Positions 40,518-49,028 of a stretch of DNA of 64,000 nucleotides are shown here, piece by piece (the stretch's first letter is position 1; every line of letters starts with the position of its first letter). The position numbers were made by a program, and so were the translations under genes. The notes below the pieces were generated by a model, which saw only the letters and a program-made list of their open reading frames with translations, ran no database searches and was not told where the DNA came from. The DNA is taken from contig OZ260079.1 of assembly GCA_965284365.1 (NCBI GenBank), forward strand, positions 558,001 to 622,000, in the 5' to 3' direction. Source of the stretch: Phragmitibacter sp965284365. GTDB lineage: Bacteria > Verrucomicrobiota > Verrucomicrobiia > Verrucomicrobiales > Verrucomicrobiaceae.

Positions 40518-41450
40518 ATGAATCAGGAGACTTATCTCGCCGTCCGCACCCAGGGTGGTATCGTGGATTTAACCAGCCGTGCCAAATTTTTGCTGACTGG
40601 CGCGGATCGCGTGCGGTATTTGAATGGGCAGATTACCCAGGATGTGCGGAAGGCCAATGCGGCCTCAACCATTTATGGCTGCGTGACGAATCTGAAAGGC
40701 CGCGTGGAAGCGGATATCTTCATTCACACGTCCCAAACTGGCGAGGAGGGGCTTTGGCTGGATGCACCGACGGAACTGCGCGAAACCCTGGCCATGCGGC
40801 TGGAGCGCTACATCATCGCGGATGATGTGGAGTTGCGGGATGAGACAGAAAACTGGACGTTGTTCCACGCATTCGGGGCGACTGCCGAACCCTACCTCGA
40901 GAAGGCCGGCACGGAAGGAGTGGTGAAGTCCTGGCGATATGGAATCGAGGGAATTGACCTTTGGTCAATTACTGGCAGCGCACCAGAAAGTCTACCGAAG
41001 GCAACCCTGACACCTGAAGATCTGGAAGAGTGGCGCATCCTGCAAGGCATCCCGCAGTGGCCTGCCGAGCTAAACCCGGAGGCATTTCCTCAGGAGGCAG
41101 GGCTGGAAGCGCGGGTCATGGATTTTTACAAAGGGTGTTACATCGGCCAGGAGATCCTTTCCCGGATCAAGACCACCGGAAAGATGCCCCGAAAACTGGT
41201 GCGATTTTTCGCTAAAGATGTCCAAACGGATGCGCCCAAAGTGCAGCCGGGGTGGTCTCTGTGGCAGGACCAACCCGGCGGAGCGCCAAAAGAAGTGGGC
41301 AGCGTCACCAGTTGTGTCAGGCATCCGGAACTTGACCAGCAGACGGGTCTTGCGTATGTGCGAGCCGGCGGGGACGCCCAGCATTCAGTATTGCTTGCAG
41401 GAGAAGACCCAGCTAAACTTTTCGTTGAGGTTGAAATTCTCCCGTTATGA
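40518..41450 (+). CDS. ygfZ: Folate-binding YgfZ/GcvT-like protein
   Basis: 310 residues. The diagnostic YgfZ motif is KGCYIGQEILSRI (about 209-221) with its conserved Cys; the tetrahydrofolate-binding GcvT fold begins with FLLTGADRVRYLNGQITQDV. YgfZ proteins help repair or assemble certain iron-sulfur enzymes and tRNA modification enzymes such as MiaB, using folate. It lies between a hydroxy acid dehydrogenase (24 bp upstream) and a lipoprotein whose start overlaps its stop by 4 bp (ATGA). Confidence 0.92.
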   Translation: MNQETYLAVRTQGGIVDLTSRAKFLLTGADRVRYLNGQITQDVRKANAASTIYGCVTNLKGRVEADIFIHTSQTGEEGLWLDAPTELRETLAMRLERYIIADDVELRDETENWTLFHAFGATAEPYLEKAGTEGVVKSWRYGIEGIDLWSITGSAPESLPKATLTPEDLEEWRILQGIPQWPAELNPEAFPQEAGLEARVMDFYKGCYIGQEILSRIKTTGKMPRKLVRFFAKDVQTDAPKVQPGWSLWQDQPGGAPKEVGSVTSCVRHPELDQQTGLAYVRAGGDAQHSVLLAGEDPAKLFVEVEILPL

Positions 41451-41776
41451 AGCGCCAATTGATGTTTTTGTCAGTGCCAGCCATCGCAATCCTTTTGAGT
41501 TCGTGTTCGTCCTTTGATTCAGGAGGGGCCAATGGCGGAGAAACGATCAATAATCCCACCGTTCAAGAAATGACCCGACTGGAAAGTCAGTGGGGCTTTC
41601 AGCCGCGGCAGGTGCGTGCCAAGCAAAGGAGTTTGGACACCGTGGACATGAACTCGCCGGTTACGATTTCGCCTGCGCCTGCACCGCAGCAACCAGCCAT
41701 GCTGGCCCCGGCTCCGGAATCTCTGCCGACAACAGCTCCTGCTGCTCCACAGCCCATTCCGCAAAATTTGCGCTAG
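41447..41776 (+). CDS. Small proline-rich lipoprotein
   Basis: 109 residues. The signal peptide ends in a lipobox LLSSC, so Cys20 is expected to be lipidated and the protein attached to a membrane. The mature part is short, with a Gln/Arg/Ser segment (LESQWGFQPRQVRAKQRSLD) and a Pro/Ala-rich C terminus. No family recognised. Translation is coupled to ygfZ through a 4-bp overlap. Confidence 0.75.
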   Translation: MKRQLMFLSVPAIAILLSSCSSFDSGGANGGETINNPTVQEMTRLESQWGFQPRQVRAKQRSLDTVDMNSPVTISPAPAPQQPAMLAPAPESLPTTAPAAPQPIPQNLR

Positions 41777-41858
41777 AATTGTCCCATTTTTGCTCTCAGT
41801 TCAGGGTCTCCCATAAATCTCCCCTTAGATCAGCCTCCCGCCTCTGCCTTTTTACACA

Positions 41859-42680
41859 ATGAAGTTGCTCCGCTCCTGCCTCCTCCTGGCCGCGCTCATG
41901 GCGTTCACCAGTCTGCCGGTCCAAGCCCAAGAGGCCGCGCCTGCGAAGACCTCCCCTACACCGGCTCGCGCTGCGACGCCTGCTTCACCAGTCAAGCCGC
42001 TGCGAATCGGCTCCACCGACAAGAAGGCCAAGCCGAAGTTCACCAAGGCGGAAATGGAGCAGATGCACAAGATCGCCTACATGGTGGTGCGCTACGGTGG
42101 TGATGACTACGAAATCCTGTTTGAGCTATTCCCCGGCGACGCCCCGAAGACGGTGGCGAACTTCATCGAGAATGCTGACAAGAAAACTTACGACGGAATG
42201 GCCGTGCACCGCACGATCGAAGACTACCTGGTGCAACTGGGTGATCCTGCCAGCAAGGACGACACGAACCGTGAGCAATGGGGTCTGACACAGGAGTACA
42301 CCATTCCCGCTGAAATCAAACGTCCCCACACCCAGGGGGCCGTAGCCATGGCTCGCCGTGGAGACAAGGTGAATCCTGACCGCAAGTCGGACGGCACACA
42401 ATTTTATTTCGTGGTCGGCAACATGAGCGCTCTTAATGGTCAATACACGGTCTTCGGCCAGGTAGTATCCGGCATGAGCGTGCTGAAAAAGATGTCCCGC
42501 TCGGTGCATGACTCCAATGACTGCCCTGTGGAGCGCATCAGCATCCAGAACCTGCAAGTGATTGACCACAAGGGGCCTGTCTCCGTTCTGGCTGAAACCG
42601 GCACCGGCAAAAAGCGCCGTGGCCTGAAGCCGGAAGCTTTGAAAGGCCCGGTTGAGAAATTCATCGAGCGCATCTGGTAA
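41859..42680 (+). CDS. Secreted cyclophilin-type peptidyl-prolyl isomerase
   Basis: 273 residues. Signal peptide ends near VQAQ (residue 24), then a Pro/Ala-rich linker (25-50) and the cyclophilin domain (about 75-240). Recognisable parts are FELFPGDAPKTVANFIENAD, YDGMAVHRTIEDYLVQLGDP, HTQGAVAMARRGDKVNPDRKSDGTQFYFVVG and YTVFGQVVSGMSVLKKM. The catalytic Arg and QFYF-type residues are present (HR..., TQFYFVV). It would isomerise X-Pro bonds in periplasmic proteins. A terminator hairpin follows at 42703-42738. Confidence 0.92.
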   Translation: MKLLRSCLLLAALMAFTSLPVQAQEAAPAKTSPTPARAATPASPVKPLRIGSTDKKAKPKFTKAEMEQMHKIAYMVVRYGGDDYEILFELFPGDAPKTVANFIENADKKTYDGMAVHRTIEDYLVQLGDPASKDDTNREQWGLTQEYTIPAEIKRPHTQGAVAMARRGDKVNPDRKSDGTQFYFVVGNMSALNGQYTVFGQVVSGMSVLKKMSRSVHDSNDCPVERISIQNLQVIDHKGPVSVLAETGTGKKRRGLKPEALKGPVEKFIERIW

Positions 42681-42702
42681 GTCATTCTTTTGCTCTTTTC
42701 GA

Positions 42703-42738
42703 AAGTCCTGCCTGATCCTGTGCGGTTAGGTAGGACTT
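42703..42738 (+). terminator. Terminator of the cyclophilin gene
   Basis: AAGTCCTGCCT and AGGTAGGACTT form an 11-bp stem with one G-U pair around a 14-base loop, followed by a T-rich tail (CTGTTTATT), 22 bp beyond the stop codon. Confidence 0.75.
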
Positions 42739-42814
42739 CTGTTTATTCACCAAGGTAAGGCGATGAGTTTTACCTCGCCAAGCCCGTCACCATTCGTTTT
42801 TACTATTCCCAGGC

Positions 42815-45319
42815 ATGAGTGATAACCGCTACGAAGTCTTGGGAAAAATCGCTGAGGGTGGCCTCGGCGCCGTCTACAAGGCTTACGACCGCAACCTCCG
42901 GCGGGAAGTCGCGCTAAAGCGGGTCCGGGCGGATAGTCAGGCTGAGGCAGACCGGCAGGCGGAGCAGTTGTTTGCCGAAGCTCGGACACTTTCCCTGCTG
43001 CAGCATCCGCACATCGTCACCATCTACGACGTGGGCCAGGACACTGAGGGAGCCTACATTGTGATGGAGCTGCTGAAGGGGGAAACCCTGGAGGACATCA
43101 TCGAACGTGGCGCGCTGAACAAGAATGACTTTAACGAACTGGTTACCCAGTCGCTGGAAGGCATCATCGCCGCTCACGCCACGGGCCTGATCCACCTGGA
43201 TATCAAGCCACAGAACTTCATGGTCATCTGGCTGCGCAGCGGCAAGTTCCAGATCAAGATTCTGGACTTCGGTCTGTCCAAAATTTCTCACCAGCCGATG
43301 GTGCAGGAGACAGACGAGGAAGGCGCGGTGCTGGGAAGTATCTTCTTCATGGCGCCTGAGCAGTTCGAGCGGTCGCCCGTAGATATCCGCACGGACCTTT
43401 ATTCGCTGGCTTGCGTCTATTACTTCGCGCTGAGCCAGAACTATCCGTTTCAGGGAGACACGGCTCCCGAGGTGATGGCGAGCCATCTCTACCACAGCCT
43501 GATTCCACTTTCGCAACTGCGGCCCGATCTCCCGACTTTCGTGCATCAGTGGGTGGAGTGGCTGATGAGCCGGGATCCCAACAACCGGCCGGAAAACGCC
43601 CAGCACGCCTACGAAGTATTTCGCTCTGGAAAATTTCCCACACGGCAAGTGCAAGCGCCCGCGCCTGACTTCGCGATTCCTATTCCAGACTTTCAACAGC
43701 CGACCACCCCTGCACCCGGACCTACCACGAGCCAGATCCTGCGCCCAACGGTACAGCGTCCTACCCGGAAGCCGGGAACGACGACGCAGCTGATCGGCAA
43801 GCGTCCTGCCCCCCGGCCCGTGGCGAAACCAGTCAATATTGCAGCGGCCATGGCGCCGAAGCATTTGAAGCCGGTGGGCGCTTTGCCGAAGTGGCTGACT
43901 ACTGGGCTTCCCCTTGCCCTCATCGTCCTGGTGGTGGGATATCTCGCAGTAAGCTACTTCCTGCGATCTCAGAGGGAAGCGCGCTTCCAGGAACTCTCGC
44001 AAATGGAAAAGCCGGCGGGTAATGAGAAGGATGTGCGCATGCTGCTCAGCTTCCTGGATGACCCAGCCAAAAGCGAGCAAGCCGGAAAACTGCTCGGGAA
44101 GCTCGAGGGCGCCGATGATGCCAATCGTCTCCTGATCGCGGATATCCAGCGGACGAAAAATCCGCTGGCTACCAAAAATCTCGCGATGGCCATAGGCAGT
44201 CGGCATTTGGAAGACGGAGCCGCTCCGCTTCTGGCCAAGCTGGATACGGAAAAAGACGCTGGCGCGAGGCAAGGCATCTGGGCTGGACTGAGCCAGATCG
44301 TGAGTTTCCGCGATATGGGGGATCTTTTGGCGAAGCTGAATCCCGAAGACGCTGAGGAACTGCGTGTTGCCGAGACCGCTCTCGCGGCAGCGGGCCGGGC
44401 AGAGCCTAACCCGGATCGCCGTAGCGGCGAGGTGCTGCGCGCTTACCAATCTGGAGCGAATGACGACGTAAAGGCGAGCCTGTTGCGCGTGTTGGGCAAG
44501 CTGGGAGGTTCGGACGCTCTGCCCGCGCTTAAAGACGCGTTGAAGGTTTCGAACGTCAAAGTACGGACCGCGGCCGCGCTGGCGCTGGGGGATTGGCCCA
44601 CGGCAGAACCGGTGCTGGCGCTGGAGGAATTTCTACGACAAGAGAAGGACTCCTATATTCGCACGGCCGCCATCAATAGCCTTGGCACTCTCGCGCCGCT
44701 TTCCGGGAACGTGCCTCAGGATGAAATCGCCAAGGAACTGATTGCTGCTTATCAGGCAACGAAGGACAACCGGGAGCGCATCGCCATCCTGGGAGCCCTG
44801 GCCAATGTCACCAGCGCTGGCAGCGTACAATTCTTCACGGAACTTCCGAAGAGCGAACCCTCCCGCAAAAGCCTCGCGAATTCCTATCTCAAAGTCATTC
44901 AGGGAGCGATGAACAAGGCGACGACGGTGGCCGAGAACGCCGTCCTGGAAGCCGGCAGAGCACAGCTCACACCGGGTCCGCTGATCGCCAACAATGGCGT
45001 GATCATGAACTGGCTAAGTCCGTCACACTTCGTCCATTGGCTGGTAAAGCTGGAGCAGCCTGGCACGTATGAGGTGGCGCTCGCGCAGTCATCCAGCACG
45101 GCTGAATCCGGGCGATACATCGTGACTTTCGGCGACCAACGCTTCCCCCAGCAGGTGCAACGGACTTCCAGCGCCACCGACTTCAAGAACATCACGATTG
45201 GAAGAGTGAAGTTTTCTCAGCCAGGGTATTACACCCTGTGGATCAGGCCGCAGCAAATCCCAAAGGGCGAATCGCTCATGCGGCTGAAAGAAGCGGTGGT
45301 AACACGTATTGGGGAGTGA
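42815..45319 (+). CDS. Receptor-like Ser/Thr kinase with HEAT repeats and an outer C-terminal domain
   Basis: 834 residues. The kinase domain (about 6-270) has the Gly loop GKIAEGGLGAVYKA, Lys35 (VALKRV), catalytic loop HLDIKPQN (127-134) and DFG (151-153), so the catalytic Asp129 is kept but the usual HRD arginine is Leu, a non-RD type that does not need activation-loop phosphorylation. A Pro/Thr linker (270-350), one membrane helix (361-384) and an extracytoplasmic part follow: HEAT-like repeats (about 400-720) and a beta-rich domain (725-834) resembling carbohydrate-binding modules. It should sense something outside and phosphorylate cytosolic proteins, perhaps the FHA protein at 18992-19570. 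Confidence 0.9.
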   Translation: MSDNRYEVLGKIAEGGLGAVYKAYDRNLRREVALKRVRADSQAEADRQAEQLFAEARTLSLLQHPHIVTIYDVGQDTEGAYIVMELLKGETLEDIIERGALNKNDFNELVTQSLEGIIAAHATGLIHLDIKPQNFMVIWLRSGKFQIKILDFGLSKISHQPMVQETDEEGAVLGSIFFMAPEQFERSPVDIRTDLYSLACVYYFALSQNYPFQGDTAPEVMASHLYHSLIPLSQLRPDLPTFVHQWVEWLMSRDPNNRPENAQHAYEVFRSGKFPTRQVQAPAPDFAIPIPDFQQPTTPAPGPTTSQILRPTVQRPTRKPGTTTQLIGKRPAPRPVAKPVNIAAAMAPKHLKPVGALPKWLTTGLPLALIVLVVGYLAVSYFLRSQREARFQELSQMEKPAGNEKDVRMLLSFLDDPAKSEQAGKLLGKLEGADDANRLLIADIQRTKNPLATKNLAMAIGSRHLEDGAAPLLAKLDTEKDAGARQGIWAGLSQIVSFRDMGDLLAKLNPEDAEELRVAETALAAAGRAEPNPDRRSGEVLRAYQSGANDDVKASLLRVLGKLGGSDALPALKDALKVSNVKVRTAAALALGDWPTAEPVLALEEFLRQEKDSYIRTAAINSLGTLAPLSGNVPQDEIAKELIAAYQATKDNRERIAILGALANVTSAGSVQFFTELPKSEPSRKSLANSYLKVIQGAMNKATTVAENAVLEAGRAQLTPGPLIANNGVIMNWLSPSHFVHWLVKLEQPGTYEVALAQSSSTAESGRYIVTFGDQRFPQQVQRTSSATDFKNITIGRVKFSQPGYYTLWIRPQQIPKGESLMRLKEAVVTRIGE

Positions 45320-45367
45320 GGCGGAGGCCTGCTTCGTGGTGATTTGGCGCGAATTGCCGCTTAATCT

Positions 45368-45415
45368 GCGGTTTCCACCCGTACCCCCGACCTGATTTAT
45401 AGGGGGTGAAACCGC
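45368..45415. promoter_or_regulatory. Strong hairpin in the kinase-typA gap
   Basis: GCGGTTTC-CACCC pairs with GGGTG-AAACCGC (7 bp plus 5 bp with a C bulge), and an alternative CCCCC/GGGGG pairing exists inside. It is 49 bp after the kinase stop and 145 bp before the typA start; without a T-run it is as likely a leader element of typA as a terminator. Confidence 0.4.
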
Positions 45416-45560
45416 CCGTATGCGGCCTTATGCCTGGGTTCGTCACGCTATTGGCACGCACATTTGTTGCGCATGGCGGATTCTTCCGTATGATGCCCGC
45501 CCGCCAATCCGGGTTCGCGAACGGCACCCCCTGCCCTCGCGCTCCCTTTCTGTTACTATC

Positions 45561-47399
45561 ATGTCCCCATCCCAGATCCGCAATCTCGCCATTATCGCCC
45601 ACGTTGACCACGGCAAAACCACCCTCGTGGACACGCTCCTGCGCGCCAGTGGCAACTTCCGCGAAAACCAACAAATCGCCGAACGTGCGATGGACTCCAT
45701 GGATCTAGAGCGGGAAAAGGGCATCACGATCAAGGCCAAAAACACTTCCGTTCACTGGCACGACTACGTCATCAACATCGTTGACACCCCGGGCCACGCC
45801 GATTTTGGCGGCGAAGTGGAACGTGTCATGAAGATGGTGGACGGCGTCATGCTCGTCGTGGACGCCTATGAAGGCCCGCAGGCGCAGACACGCTTCGTGT
45901 TGCGCAAGGCGCTTCAGCAAGGTCTGACACCCATCGTCCTCATCAACAAGATGGACCGTCCGAACGTCCAGCCCGCCGCGGTTCATGACAAGGTGCTGGA
46001 ACTCTTCCTGGAGCTCGAAGCCACGGAAGACCAGTTCAATGCTGTGTTCATCTACGGCAGCGCCCGTAGTGCGTGGGTAAGTGATTCCGCCACCGGCGAG
46101 CATCACGACATGTCCTTCCTGCTCCAAAAGATCGTGGATCATATTCCACAGCCAAAAGCAGAGCCTGAAGGCAGCTTCGAAATGCTCATCAGCAATATTG
46201 ATTGGGATAACTTCGTCGGTCGTGTTTCGATCGGTAAAGTGACCCGTGGCTCCGCGAAGATGGGCGACCGCCTTTATCTTCTTGGCAAGAACGAAGGTGA
46301 GCCCGCCAAGGCCTTCAAAGTCACCAAAGTTTTCCAATACACGGGCCTGGGCGTGAGCGACGCCGCCGTCGGCACCGCCGGGGACATCATCGGCATCAGC
46401 GGACTGGAGGAAGTCGACATCGGTCAGACGCTCGCTGGCGCTGCCGATGCACCTGCCCTGCCTTTCGTGGCCATTGACCCGCCGACCATCGCGATGCAGT
46501 TCGCCGTGAACGACGGCCCTCTCGCAGGCCGCGAAGGTGACCACGTCACATCCCGCAAGATCAAGGACCGTCTGGATCGCGAAGCGAAGATGAATGTCGC
46601 GATTCAAATCTCCGACACGGACAAAGCCGGTATCTTCAACGTAAGCGCTCGCGGCGCCATGCAGATCGCGGTGCTCGTGGAGCAGATGCGCCGGGAAGGA
46701 TTCGAAGTCCTCGTTTCCCGCCCTATGGTTATCACCAAGCGTATCGATGGCGTGCTTTGTGAGCCGTTCGAAACGTTGTATTGCGATGTTCCTGAAGACT
46801 ACCTCGGCGGCGTGATGAAGTCTCTCGCGGAACGTAAGGCCCGCATCGACGACATGGAAACGCATGCGCACGGCAGCACGATTGTGGCGACCGTTCCTAC
46901 GCGTGGCCTGATCGGCTTTGAGTTCGAACTGATGAACCTCAGCAGCGGTCACGGCATTCACAGCCACCTTTTCAAGGAATATGCTCCCCACGCCGGCCCT
47001 ATGTCCACCCGCAGCACCGGCACGCTGGTGAGCACCGAGTTCGGTGAGGCCACTACTTACGCGCTTGATACGATTCAGGTCCGAGGCAAGCTCTTCATCG
47101 GCCCTGGCGACCAAGTTTATGACGGTATGCTCGTCGGCGAGAACCCTCGTACGGATGACCTGCCAGTAAATCCCACCCGCAGCAAGAACCTCACGAACTT
47201 CCGTGCGGCCGGAAACGACAAGGGCGTTCAACTCAGCCCTCCCCTACGCTTCAATCTTGAGCGCGCCATTGAGTACATCGCCCCTGATGAACTCGTGGAA
47301 GCAACCCCGAAGAACATCCGTCTGCGTAAGCGCACGCTGGACTCCGGACAGCGCAATCGCGAGAAGAAGAAGTTGGAAACTGAAATCGAGCCTGTGTAA
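45561..47399 (+). CDS. typA: Translational GTPase TypA/BipA
   Basis: 612 residues from the ATG at 45561; the 47 upstream codons are not part of the family. G domain motifs: G1 HVDHGKTTLVDTLLR, G3 DTPGHADFGGEV, G4 INKMDRP; then EF-G-like domains II, III and V and the TypA-specific C-terminal domain (GSTIVATVPTRGLIGFE, AVYALDTIQ-like YALDTIQVRGKLFIGPGD). It binds the ribosome and supports 50S assembly and growth under stress or cold. A single-gene unit with a long leader holding a hairpin (45368-45415). Confidence 0.97.
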   Translation: MSPSQIRNLAIIAHVDHGKTTLVDTLLRASGNFRENQQIAERAMDSMDLEREKGITIKAKNTSVHWHDYVINIVDTPGHADFGGEVERVMKMVDGVMLVVDAYEGPQAQTRFVLRKALQQGLTPIVLINKMDRPNVQPAAVHDKVLELFLELEATEDQFNAVFIYGSARSAWVSDSATGEHHDMSFLLQKIVDHIPQPKAEPEGSFEMLISNIDWDNFVGRVSIGKVTRGSAKMGDRLYLLGKNEGEPAKAFKVTKVFQYTGLGVSDAAVGTAGDIIGISGLEEVDIGQTLAGAADAPALPFVAIDPPTIAMQFAVNDGPLAGREGDHVTSRKIKDRLDREAKMNVAIQISDTDKAGIFNVSARGAMQIAVLVEQMRREGFEVLVSRPMVITKRIDGVLCEPFETLYCDVPEDYLGGVMKSLAERKARIDDMETHAHGSTIVATVPTRGLIGFEFELMNLSSGHGIHSHLFKEYAPHAGPMSTRSTGTLVSTEFGEATTYALDTIQVRGKLFIGPGDQVYDGMLVGENPRTDDLPVNPTRSKNLTNFRAAGNDKGVQLSPPLRFNLERAIEYIAPDELVEATPKNIRLRKRTLDSGQRNREKKKLETEIEPV

Positions 47400-47406
47400 G
47401 CAGGGA

Positions 47407-47428
47407 GAGGTGCGGCTAAAGCCGCCTC
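47407..47428 (+). terminator. Hairpin after typA
   Basis: GAGG-T-GCGGC-TAAA-GCCGCCTC, a 9-bp stem with one bulged base, 8 bp beyond the typA stop. There is no T-run, so it is a probable 3' structure rather than a proven terminator. Confidence 0.45.
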
Positions 47429-47580
47429 ATGGATTGACATAACGAGCCATCTTGAATCGCTGGAGTGCCTGAACTCCTGCAGTCAAAGACGGTCGCCGCG
47501 ACGAAGGAAATTGATCATTCCTCGTCGCGATTCTCTCCTGAAGTCTTGATCTGATTCACGGGTGCTGCCAAGCTCTTCCG

Positions 47581-48072
47581 GTGAATCCGCCCACCGGCAG
47601 CCCGCGACAGATATTTCGCCGCTTTGATCGTGGCGAACTTTCCCGAGAAGAATTCCGGGAGGCGATGTCCGTGTTCTCGCAGGGCTTGATCGAGGAGATG
47701 GAGGAGGATTATCAGAACCCTCTGGTCGCCTGGCTGGAAACGCTGAAGACGCGCCGCATGGCGAAACGCCTGGTTCGTGAACATGGCGAGAAAATGGTGC
47801 GGGACCTCCTGCTGGCGCTTTCAGATGTTCCCGACTTCCCGCTGGCCTATTGGCTCTGGAATGCGGATCAACCGCACCTGCCGCTTTACTGCTTTTTCCG
47901 CACCACCAGCGAGCCGGTTTTCCGCGTGCTGAAGATTATTTCGGCACCGTATGTATTGACGATCACGATCGAATACGGCAGCAACAAAAAGAACCAAGCC
48001 ACACGTGAGACCTTCACTTTTAATCGTGACTCCTTCGGGCGACTGTTCGTAGCGAAACGCGAGGCAGCGTAA
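47581..48072 (+). CDS. Uncharacterised cytosolic protein with SHOCT-like N terminus
   Basis: 163 residues, start GTG at 47581. The N terminus has a short RFDRGELSREEFREAM segment like the SHOCT helix pair, then a Lys/Arg-rich helix (LKTRRMAKRLVREHGEKMVRDLLLALSDV) and a C-terminal beta-rich part (YVLTITIEYGSNKKNQATRETFTFNRD). There is no signal peptide or membrane segment. I do not recognise the family. It converges with nadC, leaving 23 bp between stop codons. Confidence 0.6.
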   Translation: MNPPTGSPRQIFRRFDRGELSREEFREAMSVFSQGLIEEMEEDYQNPLVAWLETLKTRRMAKRLVREHGEKMVRDLLLALSDVPDFPLAYWLWNADQPHLPLYCFFRTTSEPVFRVLKIISAPYVLTITIEYGSNKKNQATRETFTFNRDSFGRLFVAKREAA

Positions 48073-48095
48073 TCCGCGTCTTGGTGGTGCCGCCC

Positions 48096-48953
48096 TTACT
48101 GAGCAATCAACTCCAGGGATAAGTCCAACGAACGAAGCGTGTGCGTAAGCGCACCGACTGAGATGTAGTTCACACCGGTAGCAGCGATTTCTGGAAGGCG
48201 ATCCAGAGTGATGCCGCCACTGGCTTCCAGTTCGACCTTGCCATTCACGAAGTCCACGCACTCTTTCATCTGAGTGGTAGTCATGTTGTCCAGAAGAATG
48301 ACATCGAGCCCTTCCAGAGTGAGAAAGCGCTGCACCTGCTCGATGCTGTCAGCCTCGAGTTCCACGCGCATGGCGGGATACTGCTCTTTCACTGCGGAGA
48401 TCGCACGTTGAAGGTCTTCCTGCCGGTCATCGGCCAAGAGGTGATTGTCTTTAACCATGACCATGTCGAAGAGGCCCATGCGGTGATTCGTGCCGCCACC
48501 ACAGCGAACGGCGTGTTTTTCCAGCCATCGCCAGCCGGGAGTGGTTTTTCGTGTATCGAGGATCTTAACCGGATGAGGCTGCACCGCTTCCACATATCTC
48601 CGTGTTTGGGTGGCGATGCCGCAGAGTCGCTGGAGAAAGTTCAAAGCCGTGCGTTCGGCGGTGAGCAGGCTGCTGGTGCGTCCGGCGATTTGTAGCAGCG
48701 TATCTCCTTTTTCGAAGGGCACGCCGTCGTGCCTTTCTACATGCACGGAAAGAGTGTCGTCCACTGCCTCAAAGACGGCGGCGGCGATCTCGACGCCCGC
48801 CGCCACGCCGGGTTCTTTGGCGAAAATCCGCGCAAGCGCGGTGGCCTCCTGGGGCACGAAATAGCGGGAGGTAAGGTCTCCATCGCCGATGTCCTCCTCC
48901 AAGGCGGCACGGATCAGGGCATGCACGGAATCTGGAACCGCAGATAAAATCAT
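48096..48953 (-). CDS. nadC: Nicotinate-nucleotide pyrophosphorylase (carboxylating)
   Basis: 285 residues from the ATG at 48953 (an in-frame ATG at 48971 would add six). It converts quinolinate and PRPP to nicotinate mononucleotide and CO2 in NAD synthesis. Signatures: ALEEDIGDGDLTSRY at the N terminus, ERTALNFLQRLCGIATQTRRYVEAV, ILDTRKTTPGWRWLEKHAVRCGGGTNHRMGL cut across the quinolinate site, VKDNHL, VELEADSIEQV and LEASGGITLDRLPEIAATGVNYISVG. nadA and nadB are not nearby. Divergent from the PBP gene with a short 75-bp gap. Confidence 0.96.
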   Translation of the reverse strand: MILSAVPDSVHALIRAALEEDIGDGDLTSRYFVPQEATALARIFAKEPGVAAGVEIAAAVFEAVDDTLSVHVERHDGVPFEKGDTLLQIAGRTSSLLTAERTALNFLQRLCGIATQTRRYVEAVQPHPVKILDTRKTTPGWRWLEKHAVRCGGGTNHRMGLFDMVMVKDNHLLADDRQEDLQRAISAVKEQYPAMRVELEADSIEQVQRFLTLEGLDVILLDNMTTTQMKECVDFVNGKVELEASGGITLDRLPEIAATGVNYISVGALTHTLRSLDLSLELIAQ

Positions 48954-49028
48954 GTCGGCATACAACGCCAAACCCGGATGGATTCACAGTGAATTCATCG
49001 CAATTTCATGCCATCTTCTTCTGTGTAG

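Noticed and set aside
42914..44449. 511-codon open frame antisense to the kinase gene
   Set aside because: Composition is that of a codon shadow; the sense strand carries all kinase motifs.
45452..45470. Sigma-54-like promoter TGGCAC...TTGC upstream of typA
   Set aside because: The GG-to-GC spacing is 14 bases instead of 10, so it would not function as a -24/-12 site.
45705..47231. 508-codon open frame antisense to typA
   Set aside because: Shadow of a conserved GTPase gene, no known family.
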